From Herpetosiphonaceae bacterium (GTDB lineage Bacteria; Chloroflexota; Chloroflexia; Chloroflexales; Kallotenuaceae): 7,207 nt of DNA. Each line of letters opens with the position of its first letter. Position 1 is the first letter of the stretch. Location: positions 1-7,207 of the forward strand of contig JASKZZ010000391.1 of NCBI GenBank assembly GCA_030147335.1, written 5' to 3'. The position numbers and the translations under genes were made by a program. Below are positions 1 to 5,565 of the stretch, in pieces. Under the pieces are notes generated by a model, which did not search any database, was not told where the DNA came from, and saw nothing but the letters and a program-made list of their open reading frames with translations.

Positions 1-1296
1 CGCATACACCTGTCCATCCTCAGAGCCAACCACAACGATTTCGCCCCAGGTTATGGGTGATGAGGAGATGCCGCCGAGCGTTGCTCGCTTCCAGCGGAAC
101 TCGCCGGTACCGGCATCTAATGCGTACAGGTTGGTGTCATATGAGCCGACGTAGAGCATATTGTCGCGTACATGCGGTGACGAGCGAACTTCGTCCTCGC
201 AGGCGAACTTCCAAACCAACTCAGTTGACGCGCCTTTACCACTGCGAGGCAATACAGCAGGTGCTGATATGGAAACGGGCGTTGCGGGACCAATGCCGCG
301 AAGGCTTGGCACTGATTGGAGCAAAGCTTTGAACTCGGCGGCGCTTTGTGGTCGCTGTGCCGGATCATATTCCAGCGCCTGCATGACTATGGCTTCCATC
401 TCAGCCGAAATAGCTGGGTTAAGCTGGCGGATCGGACGCTCGTGGAAGGTAAACGGTGTTTCCGTGCGAGGGTCGGCGTTGGTCAGTAGGTGATGCATGG
501 TCGCGCCAAGGGCGTATATGTCACCGCGCGGATCTGCCACGCCACGGTACTGCTCGGGCGGCGCGTAGCCTTCCGTGCCAATCATGGTGCCTTTGCGCTG
601 ATTTTGCTGGAAAATGCGGGCGATGCCGAAGTCGATCAGGATAATGCGGTCTTCGGGCGTGACGATCACGTTGGACGGCTTCATATCACGGAAAATAATT
701 GGCTCAGGAGTGTGGCCATGCAGATATTGCAACACATCGCAAATTTGTAGCGCCCAGTTTCCGGTGCGCTGCTCGGCAATAGGCTCTTTGACTTGATCCA
801 GCGTCGCTTCAAGGTCGCGGCCCCCAATCAACTCCATAATGAGATAGATTTTGCCGTTTTCCTCGAAGAAGTCGTAGACTTTAGGAATAGCTGCATGGCT
901 TAGTGTTGCCAATAATCCTGACTCGCGCTCGAAGTTTTTGAGTGTCAACATCCGCGTACCTGAGTCGGGCGCGCTTTGAAACATTTCTTTGACCGCGCAG
1001 GGACGAACAACATCTTTGAAGCGGAGGTCGCGGCCGCGGTACACCAGGCTCATACCGCCAACGCCAAGCACAGTTTCAACAGCGTAGCGTCCTTGAAGCA
1101 CGGTGCCACTTGGCAACATTTGAAGGTTAGCAGTCGCCTTGCGAATACTGCCTGTACCAAAACCTGTAGCCGGGCGCGGAATTGAAGCCATCGACGCCGA
1201 AGACGGTGCTGCGGCTGACTCGCTGGCGGTGGTTGTGGCTGACGACTGAGGGAGTGAAATTCCCTTCGTCGTGCCACCTTTTTTGAGCAACGACAT
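1..1296 (-). CDS. Ser/Thr protein kinase with C-terminal PQQ-like beta-propeller repeats (3' end outside window)
   Basis: The first 432 residues are visible, reading from ATG at 1296 down to base 1; the C-terminus lies off the left edge. A Ser/Thr-rich leader (residues 1-60) precedes a complete Hanks-type kinase domain (about 70-330). It has a glycine loop GVGGMSLVY (78-86), the ATP lysine in AVKEM (K103), the helix-C glutamate (probably E125), catalytic loop FRDMKPSN (202-209; D204, K206, N209), DFG (222-224), APPEQY (245-250), D259 and R315. A short Ser/Pro/Ala linker follows, then the start of PQQ/quinoprotein-like propeller blades (about 360-432), with two blades showing the pattern SSP...YVGS.D..LYALDA.TG...W. 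The usual HRD histidine is Phe. No membrane segment is visible. The start is supported by GGAGG at 1301-1305, 4 bases upstream. It probably phosphorylates proteins in response to something sensed by the propeller. The kinase call is sure; ligand, targets and location are unknown. Confidence 0.95.
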   Translation of the reverse strand, partial: MSLLKKGGTTKGISLPQSSATTTASESAAAPSSASMASIPRPATGFGTGSIRKATANLQMLPSGTVLQGRYAVETVLGVGGMSLVYRGRDLRFKDVVRPCAVKEMFQSAPDSGTRMLTLKNFERESGLLATLSHAAIPKVYDFFEENGKIYLIMELIGGRDLEATLDQVKEPIAEQRTGNWALQICDVLQYLHGHTPEPIIFRDMKPSNVIVTPEDRIILIDFGIARIFQQNQRKGTMIGTEGYAPPEQYRGVADPRGDIYALGATMHHLLTNADPRTETPFTFHERPIRQLNPAISAEMEAIVMQALEYDPAQRPQSAAEFKALLQSVPSLRGIGPATPVSISAPAVLPRSGKGASTELVWKFACEDEVRSSPHVRDNMLYVGSYDTNLYALDAGTGEFRWKRATLGGISSSPITWGEIVVVGSEDGQVYA

Positions 1297-1361
1297 ACCG
1301 CCTCCGTTAAGGGGAAATAGATAATGGGATAGGAACGGCGGGCGGCAACTAGAAGAAGTGC

Positions 1362-1384
1362 AGAAAAAGAAAGGTCGCCCGACC
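1362..1384 (-). terminator. weak hairpin with U-rich tract in the kinase leader (possible terminator or attenuator)
   Basis: On the minus strand GGTC-GGGC-GACC (1384 to 1373) can form a short stem, and it is followed at once by TTTCTTTTTCT (1372 to 1362). The stem has only 4-5 pairs, so it is weak. It lies 160 bases after the rodA stop and inside the predicted kinase leader. It could end rodA read-through or attenuate the kinase transcript, or have no function. Confidence 0.2.
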
Positions 1385-1417
1385 ACTGGTTCCCAAAATA
1401 CAAACTAAGGTGGCGGC

Positions 1418-1423
1418 ATTATA
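1418..1423 (-). promoter_or_regulatory. putative -10 box of the kinase gene
   Basis: Reading the minus strand, a perfect TATAAT lies about 120 bases upstream of the kinase ATG, directly after a very GC-rich run (CCGCCGCGCCGCGC). No good -35 hexamer is found at 16-18 bases. If it is used, transcription starts near 1411 and the mRNA has a leader of roughly 115 bases, so the kinase could be expressed independently of rodA upstream. Confidence 0.45.
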
Positions 1424-1490
1424 GAAGCGCGGCGCGGCGGAGGGCACAGACCACAGTCCTGATCTTGAATAAGACAGATTGCGGTCGCGA

Positions 1491-1515
1491 CGTGGCGTTT
1501 ATGGTTAGCGCCACG
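1491..1515. repeat. perfect 7-bp inverted repeat just downstream of rodA
   Basis: CGTGGCG (1491-1497) and CGCCACG (1509-1515) are exact reverse complements separated by 11 bases. They lie about 30 bases after the rodA stop, where a terminator would be expected. No T-run follows on the minus strand (the next bases are TCGCGACCGC), so this is not a canonical intrinsic terminator. It may stabilise the 3' end of the rodA mRNA. Confidence 0.35.
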
Positions 1516-1543
1516 CAGGTTGGAGAAGAGGCTGCCAGCAGAA

Positions 1544-2689
1544 TTAAAAGACCAAGGCTCGGCGGCGCATATCAATGCTTTGGAGCAGACCAATTGCGGC
1601 GAGCACTGTGATCGTGAAGGAGCCACCATAGGAGATGAATGGCAAGGGAATGCCGGTCACAGGCATTATTCCGATATTCATGCCGACATTTTCAAGCGTG
1701 TGGATCAACAGCATGCCAAACACACCGGTCGCAATCAGTTGCCCGAACAGGTCGCGGGCACGAGCCGCGACGGTGATTGCTTGCCATAACACAAGCGCGA
1801 GGAATGCGAGCATGGTCGAAGCGCCGGCAAAACCTAGCTCTTCAGCCGTCACGGCGAAAATGAAATCGGTGTATTGCACCGGCAGGAAGTTACGCTGACT
1901 TTGCGTGCCCTGAAGCAGGCCTTGCCCAAACAGCCGGCCATTTCCGACCGCTACTTTTGAAGCATGAACATTGTAGAAAACGGCTTGAACAGCCTCACGC
2001 TCTTGCTTATCGACAACCTGTTCAATCTGGCTTTCATCCATCACAAACGCGGTCAAGCGGCCACGTTGATACGGCTGCAGCACTTCGGTCCAGCCGATGT
2101 ACAGCACAGGCGCAGTAATCAAGAGCAGCACTGCAATCTGCTTCCAGGTAATGCCGCCGGTCCAGGCCATCGTCAGCCACACAACGCCGATCACCATTGC
2201 CGTGCCAAGGTCTGGTTGGGCGAGAACCAACGCGAGCGGGATGCCTGCTAGCACCAGCGAGCCGAACAAGGTGAGCCACGAGCCACGCTGTTCTTCACGG
2301 CTGGCCCACCATCCGGCAAGACCAATGATCAGCAGGAGCTTGGCTGGTTCTGACGGTTGTCCACTGGCGCCGACCAACCAGCTTTGCGCGCCACTCGAAA
2401 TTTTGCCGGCAATCAAAATGTACGCGAGCAGCACGACCATCATGACATACAACCAGCGCGTCAACAGTTGGAAGTTATGGTAGTCGAACAGCGTCAAGAA
2501 TAGCATTGTACCGACGCCAATGGCCAGCCACACCATATGAAACGCGAACTGATTGTCGAGCTTCCAAATGTTTCCGGTGTAATTTCTGCCGATTGTGGTG
2601 CTGTAAACCATTGCTACGCCAAAGCCAAGCAGCACAAGCACACTGATGAGCAGGTAGAAGTTGTAGTCTTGCCAACGTCGTGAATACAT
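1544..2689 (-). CDS. rodA: RodA-type SEDS peptidoglycan glycosyltransferase
   Basis: The protein has 381 residues and is an integral membrane protein with about ten hydrophobic helices. SEDS-family landmarks appear in order: QPSEPAK (111-117), AQPDLGTA (157-164), the LPVQYTDFIFAVTAEELGF region (269-287) whose D275 matches the essential aspartate of RodA, and the C-terminal IMPVTGIPLPFISYGGS block (341-357). NVGMNIG just before that block (334-340) favours RodA over FtsW. RodA polymerises lipid II into glycan strands during elongation with a class B PBP (PBP2); no PBP gene is in the window. Residues 218-250, in the large extracytoplasmic loop, are charged and about ten residues longer than in typical RodA as I remember it. 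The ATG at 2689 gives the family-like start MYSRRWQDYNFYLL; a TTG at 2728 would add 13 residues. Neither start has a clear Shine-Dalgarno sequence. The kinase gene follows on the same strand. Confidence 0.93.
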   Translation of the reverse strand: MYSRRWQDYNFYLLISVLVLLGFGVAMVYSTTIGRNYTGNIWKLDNQFAFHMVWLAIGVGTMLFLTLFDYHNFQLLTRWLYVMMVVLLAYILIAGKISSGAQSWLVGASGQPSEPAKLLLIIGLAGWWASREEQRGSWLTLFGSLVLAGIPLALVLAQPDLGTAMVIGVVWLTMAWTGGITWKQIAVLLLITAPVLYIGWTEVLQPYQRGRLTAFVMDESQIEQVVDKQEREAVQAVFYNVHASKVAVGNGRLFGQGLLQGTQSQRNFLPVQYTDFIFAVTAEELGFAGASTMLAFLALVLWQAITVAARARDLFGQLIATGVFGMLLIHTLENVGMNIGIMPVTGIPLPFISYGGSFTITVLAAIGLLQSIDMRRRALVF

Positions 2690-2742
2690 ATATTGTTGAT
2701 TCGCTGATAATGAGTTTAGGCAGCTCAAGCCGCTTTGCGTCG

Positions 2743-2781
2743 AGCCTAGCCGATTATACCGGATTTGATAGTGGTTAGGCT
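2743..2781. repeat. imperfect 9-bp inverted repeat bracketing the rodA -10 box
   Basis: AGCCTAGCC (2743-2751) is the reverse complement of GGTTAGGCT (2773-2781) except for one G/T position. Arm centres are 30 bp apart, about three helical turns, and the left arm abuts the TATAAT at 2753-2758. A third TAGGC half-motif occurs at 2717-2721. The geometry would suit a dimeric repressor site, but chance or an unused hairpin cannot be excluded. Confidence 0.35.
2753..2758 (-). promoter_or_regulatory. putative -10 box of rodA
   Basis: The minus strand reads GGTATAATCGG here, a perfect TATAAT. It predicts a transcript start near 2746 and a leader of about 57 bases to the ATG at 2689. No convincing -35 hexamer is seen at the right distance. 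The box lies between the arms of an inverted repeat (2743-2781). Confidence 0.45.
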
Positions 2782-2847
2782 AGATTTCGAGGTGTTTCTG
2801 GTTCGCAATCCCTTGCTTGCTGTTTTCGGTTGGGTGCTCTAGCCCAA

Positions 2848-2856
2848 TGCTATAAT
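2848..2856 (+). promoter_or_regulatory. extended -10 promoter of the acyl-CoA dehydrogenase gene
   Basis: TGCTATAAT is a full extended -10 element (TGn plus a perfect TATAAT). A poor -35-like TTGGGT lies at 2830-2835 with a short 15-base spacer; extended -10 promoters can work without a good -35. The predicted start near 2863 leaves a leader of about 30 bases. It also rules out translation from the TTG at 2830, which would lie upstream of the transcript. Confidence 0.6.
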
Positions 2857-2882
2857 GGCGCAATATTCATACACAATGATGT

Positions 2883-2887
2883 GGAGG
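2883..2887 (+). promoter_or_regulatory. ribosome binding site fixing the acyl-CoA dehydrogenase start
   Basis: GGAGG lies 5 bases before the ATG at 2893. It selects that ATG over the upstream in-frame TTG at 2830. Confidence 0.8.
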
Positions 2888-2892
2888 CACCC

Positions 2893-4044
2893 ATGGATTT
2901 TCAGCTAACCGAAGATCAGGCATTTATCCGTAAAACTGCTCGTGATTTTGCCGAAAAGGCTGCAAAGCCAACAGTGGCCGAGCGCGATCACGACCGGATC
3001 TGGCCGACCGAGCTTGTTAAGCAGATGGGCGAGCTTGGCTTTATGGGTATGGCAATCAGTGAGCAATACAGCGGCTCTGAGCTTGACTATATTTCGTATG
3101 CAATTGTGATCGAAGAACTGTCGCGGGTGGATGCTTCTCTCGGCGTGATTGCCTCGGTCAATAACTCGCTTGTCTGCTATGGCCTGGAAAAGTTCGGCAG
3201 CGAAGAGCAGAAGCAGGAAATTCTTGCCCCACTGGCTTCGGGTCAAAAGCTGGGCGCGTTTTCGCTGAGCGAGCCAAGTGCCGGCTCAGACGCAGCCGCA
3301 CAAAAGACGACGGCTGTTCGTGATGGCGATTTTTATGTAATCAACGGTATCAAAAACTGGGTTACAAACGGTCCGCATGCCGACACTATTCTGCTGATGG
3401 CGATGACCGATCCAAGCAAAGGCTACAAAGGGATTACCTGCTTTATTGCCGATACGCATCAGCCCGGTGTCAGTGTTGTGAAGAACGAGGATAAACTTGG
3501 CATTCGCTCGGCCCACTCGGCGCAGATGGCCTACGATAACTACCGAGTGCATAAAGATCGTGTGCTTGGTGGCGAGGGAATGGGCTTTAAGATCGCGATG
3601 ACGATTTTGAACGCGGGTCGGATTGGGATTGCGGCACAAGCTGTGGGTATCGCGCAGGGTGCGTTCGAAGCGGCACGAGATTACGCGCAGGTGCGCGAGC
3701 AGTTTGGTCAGCCGATTGCGCAGTTTCAGGCCGTAGGTTTTACGCTGGCCGATATGGCGACGCGGATCAAGGCGGCGCGCTTGCTGACATGGGAAGCGGC
3801 GGCTCGTAAAGATCGCGGCGAGGACTATGTTCAAGCGGCTTCGATGGCCAAGTTGTTTGCGTCCGAAACGGCAATGTGGGTAGCGACCAAGGCCGTCCAG
3901 ATTTTTGGCTCCAACGGCTATTCCAAGGAGTATCCCGTGGAGCGCTTCTTCCGTGACGCCAAGATAACTGAGATTTATGAGGGTACCAGCGAGATCCAGC
4001 GTCTGGTGATTAGCCGCGAGCTGTTGAAGGAAGCGACAGCGTAA
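2893..4044 (+). CDS. acyl-CoA dehydrogenase (short/medium or branched-chain type)
   Basis: This 383-residue protein has the normal length for the family and the full three-part fold: N-terminal helical domain (about 4-116), central beta domain (120-215) and C-terminal helical domain (227-379). The first family signature reads LSEPSAGSDAAA (125-136) and the second spans QIFGSNGYSKEYPVERFFRD (336-355). E363 in IYEGTSEIQR matches the catalytic base of short- and medium-chain enzymes. These soluble FAD enzymes oxidise acyl-CoA to trans-2-enoyl-CoA and pass electrons to ETF. Chain-length specificity cannot be read safely; the sequence resembles butyryl-CoA or short/branched-chain enzymes more than long-chain ones. 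The ATG start at 2893 is fixed by GGAGG and by the extended -10 promoter at 2848-2856. A small DUF1232 gene follows after 29 bases and is probably co-transcribed. No ETF or other beta-oxidation gene lies in the window. Confidence 0.95.
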   Translation: MDFQLTEDQAFIRKTARDFAEKAAKPTVAERDHDRIWPTELVKQMGELGFMGMAISEQYSGSELDYISYAIVIEELSRVDASLGVIASVNNSLVCYGLEKFGSEEQKQEILAPLASGQKLGAFSLSEPSAGSDAAAQKTTAVRDGDFYVINGIKNWVTNGPHADTILLMAMTDPSKGYKGITCFIADTHQPGVSVVKNEDKLGIRSAHSAQMAYDNYRVHKDRVLGGEGMGFKIAMTILNAGRIGIAAQAVGIAQGAFEAARDYAQVREQFGQPIAQFQAVGFTLADMATRIKAARLLTWEAAARKDRGEDYVQAASMAKLFASETAMWVATKAVQIFGSNGYSKEYPVERFFRDAKITEIYEGTSEIQRLVISRELLKEATA

Positions 4045-4064
4045 TCCGATTTTTGCAAGTTGTT

Positions 4065-4070
4065 GAGGTG
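4065..4070 (+). promoter_or_regulatory. ribosome binding site fixing the DUF1232 gene start
   Basis: GAGGTG stands just before the ATG at 4074, with its GAGG core ending 5 bases upstream. It supports that ATG over an in-frame TTG at 4053, which has no such site. Confidence 0.6.
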
Positions 4071-4073
4071 GAA

Positions 4074-4454
4074 ATGTTCCAGCGACTGCGCCGGTGGGCG
4101 AAACAGCTCAAGATTGAGATCTATGCTTTGTATCTCGCCAGCTGTGACCCACGAACGCCGTTTGTAGCACGGCTCGTCGCTGGGCTTGTCGTCGCCTACG
4201 CGGTTAGTCCGATCGACTTGATCCCCGATGTAGTGCCGGTGCTTGGCTATCTGGACGATGTTATTCTGGTGCCTCTGGGAATCATGCTTGCAGTGCGACT
4301 TATTCCATCCGAGGTGCTGGCGTCGTGTCGCACCGTTGCTGCAGCTACGCCACAGACAAGGTTGAGCAGTCGTGTAGGAATAGCAATAGTGGTTACGCTG
4401 TGGATTGCGGTTCTAGGAGTTACGGGGTGGATCATGTTGCGGACGTGGTCATAA
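4074..4454 (+). CDS. DUF1232 (YkvA-like) small membrane protein
   Basis: The 126-residue product carries the DUF1232 core: VAYAVSPIDLIPDVVPVLGY followed by LDDVILVPLGI (about 40-70), with the characteristic sPiDliPd and DD motifs. The N-terminus (1-30) is basic and amphipathic. The DUF1232 segment (about 31-77) is hydrophobic, and a clear transmembrane helix occupies about 101-122. No biochemical role is established for this family. The start at ATG 4074 follows a GAGGTG site; a TTG at 4053 would add seven residues. The gene is 29 bases downstream of the acyl-CoA dehydrogenase stop and before a strong hairpin, so the two probably form one transcription unit. I see no evidence that they share a function. 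Confidence 0.85.
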   Translation: MFQRLRRWAKQLKIEIYALYLASCDPRTPFVARLVAGLVVAYAVSPIDLIPDVVPVLGYLDDVILVPLGIMLAVRLIPSEVLASCRTVAAATPQTRLSSRVGIAIVVTLWIAVLGVTGWIMLRTWS

Positions 4455-4482
4455 GCCATGAGTGTTGAGTTGTGGGATGGGT

Positions 4483-4509
4483 TGGGCGCTCACACTGAGC
4501 GCCCATTTT
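4483..4509 (+). terminator. intrinsic terminator between convergent genes
   Basis: TGGGCGCTCA (4483-4492) and TGAGCGCCCA (4496-4505) form a perfect 10-bp stem with a CAC loop, followed on the plus strand by four Ts. It lies 28 bases after the DUF1232 stop and 11 bases beyond the fmt stop at 4521, so it should end the plus-strand unit. On the minus strand the stem is as strong but no T-run follows, so its use by fmt is uncertain. Confidence 0.8.
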
Positions 4510-4520
4510 GCTGGTTGCGT

Positions 4521-5450
4521 CTATGTCCCCAGCAGGTTTCCGACAAGACCGCGTTGCCCACGTAGCCAGTCAGTCCCATTCATTGGTCGCTTACCGGCAG
4601 GTTGTAGCTGTTGTATCTCAAGCGCTCCGCTTCCAGTTGCCACCCGCAGCCCCATACTGTCAAGCACAGTTCCCGGTGGTTCATTTCCACGCCAATCGGC
4701 ATCAATCGTTGCATTAATTATTTTTAGCTGCTGTCCTTGCCATGTCGTGAAGGCGCTGGGCCACGGATCGTAGGCGCGGCTCATCCGCTCGATCACCAAC
4801 GCCGGCAGCGACCAATCAATCCTGCCGTCTTCTCTGGACAACATTTTGCAGTAGCTGGCCTGGCTATCATCCTGCTGCTGCGGCTGAATATCATTTCCCG
4901 CGTACAACGGCAACGTTCCCACCAGCAGCTGCGCGCCAATCTCGAACAGCTCGTCGGTGAGTGATCCGGCTCGTGCATCACGCGGTAGTTCAAGGGTTGC
5001 CTGTGCTATGATTGGCCCTGCGTCCATTGCACGCACCAGCCGAATAATCGAGACGCCAGTAATTTCATCACCAGCTAGAATTGCGGCATTTACCGGCGTT
5101 GGTCCACGGTATAGTGGCAACAACGATGGGTGGATATTGAGATAGCCCAGCGGTGGAATGTCGAGGACGTTTTTACGCAAAATCTCGCCATAGGCCGCAA
5201 CAACGCCAACATCCGGCTGCAAGCTTCGCAGCGTTTCCACAACCGCATCGTCCTTGAGTGTTGCCGGCTGTAGCACAGGTATTCCTAGCTCAAGTGCGGC
5301 TACCTTAACAGGTGGCGCTTGTGGTGTTTTTGAGCGACCGGCAGCACGGTCCGGCTGAGTAACAACGCCAACTATCTCGTGTCTAGCAGCCGCTAATGCG
5401 CGCAAAGGGATTGCGGCAAATGAAGGGGTCCCCATAAACACTATTCGCAT
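4521..5450 (-). CDS. fmt: methionyl-tRNA formyltransferase
   Basis: The protein has 309 residues, about the usual size for Fmt. It transfers the formyl group of 10-formyl-tetrahydrofolate to methionyl-initiator tRNA in the cytoplasm. The N-terminus MRIVFMGTPSFA is typical, and the loop QPDRAAGRSKTPQAPPVK (32-49) is the family's tRNA-contacting insertion. The formyltransferase catalytic triad is present: N105 and H107 in LNIHPSLLPLYRG (104-116) and D143 in MDAGPI (142-147). The C-terminal OB-fold domain (about 205-309) includes RAYDPWPSAFT (225-235). AGGAAGGAA (5458-5466) lies 7 bases before the ATG and supports the start. Peptide deformylase (def), a frequent partner, is not adjacent. fmt diverges from the dehydrogenase gene and ends convergently with the DUF1232 gene. 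Confidence 0.97.
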   Translation of the reverse strand: MRIVFMGTPSFAAIPLRALAAARHEIVGVVTQPDRAAGRSKTPQAPPVKVAALELGIPVLQPATLKDDAVVETLRSLQPDVGVVAAYGEILRKNVLDIPPLGYLNIHPSLLPLYRGPTPVNAAILAGDEITGVSIIRLVRAMDAGPIIAQATLELPRDARAGSLTDELFEIGAQLLVGTLPLYAGNDIQPQQQDDSQASYCKMLSREDGRIDWSLPALVIERMSRAYDPWPSAFTTWQGQQLKIINATIDADWRGNEPPGTVLDSMGLRVATGSGALEIQQLQPAGKRPMNGTDWLRGQRGLVGNLLGT

Positions 5451-5479
5451 ATGTTAGTTCCTTCCTGTTCACTCGTTCC

Positions 5480-5485
5480 AGTATA
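5480..5485 (-). promoter_or_regulatory. putative -10 box of fmt
   Basis: The minus strand reads GTTATACTGG, with TATACT (5 of 6 to consensus) about 30 bases before the fmt ATG. No clear -35 is found 16-18 bases upstream. The box is back to back with the promoter of the divergent dehydrogenase gene. Confidence 0.4.
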
Positions 5486-5494
5486 ACGCCCGAA

Positions 5495-5524
5495 TAGACG
5501 GGTGCTTCCTCCGTCTTGTATAAT
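5495..5524 (+). promoter_or_regulatory. putative promoter of the dehydrogenase/SPFH operon
   Basis: TAGACG (5495-5500, 4 of 6 to TTGACA), an 18-base spacer and a perfect TATAAT (5519-5524) suggest a sigma70-type promoter. The predicted start near 5531 leaves a leader of about 35 bases to ATG 5566. A small inverted repeat (CGCCCG/CGGGTG, 5487-5504, one G-T pair) overlaps the -35 region and sits between this promoter and that of fmt. Confidence 0.5.
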
Positions 5525-5565
5525 CGCAGGATAACGTGCGAGAAATAAAGAAACAGGTGCAAGGT

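Noticed and set aside
161..493. 110-codon plus-strand frame at the left end
   Set aside because: It is antisense to the kinase domain and linker, which are clearly coding on the minus strand, and has no recognisable domain.
1050..1403. 117-codon minus-strand frame overlapping the kinase start
   Set aside because: It overlaps the kinase N-terminus in another frame, is rich in Arg/Pro/Gln, and has no motif; the kinase frame shows real catalytic motifs.
1491..1515. Inverted repeat as the rodA intrinsic terminator
   Set aside because: The stem is perfect, but the loop is 11 bases and no T-run follows on the minus strand, so I kept it only as an inverted repeat.
1405..1629. 74-codon minus-strand frame crossing the rodA end and the gap after it
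   Set aside because: Its first part is an out-of-frame copy of the rodA C-terminus and the rest runs through the hairpin and promoter region; there is no domain or good ribosome site.
2830..2892. TTG start extending the acyl-CoA dehydrogenase by 21 residues
   Set aside because: The extended -10 box at 2848-2856 lies inside this stretch, GGAGG marks ATG 2893, and the family normally begins near MDFQLTEDQ.
3286..3834. 182-codon minus-strand reading frame inside the acyl-CoA dehydrogenase gene
   Set aside because: It lies wholly opposite a clear conserved enzyme, has no recognisable domain, and has the composition expected of an antisense shadow.
5536..5565. GTG start adding ten residues to the dehydrogenase
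   Set aside because: The residues MREIKKQVQG are not family-like, and the GTG would lie about 5 bases after the predicted transcript start. ATG 5566 gives the typical MDR N-terminus.
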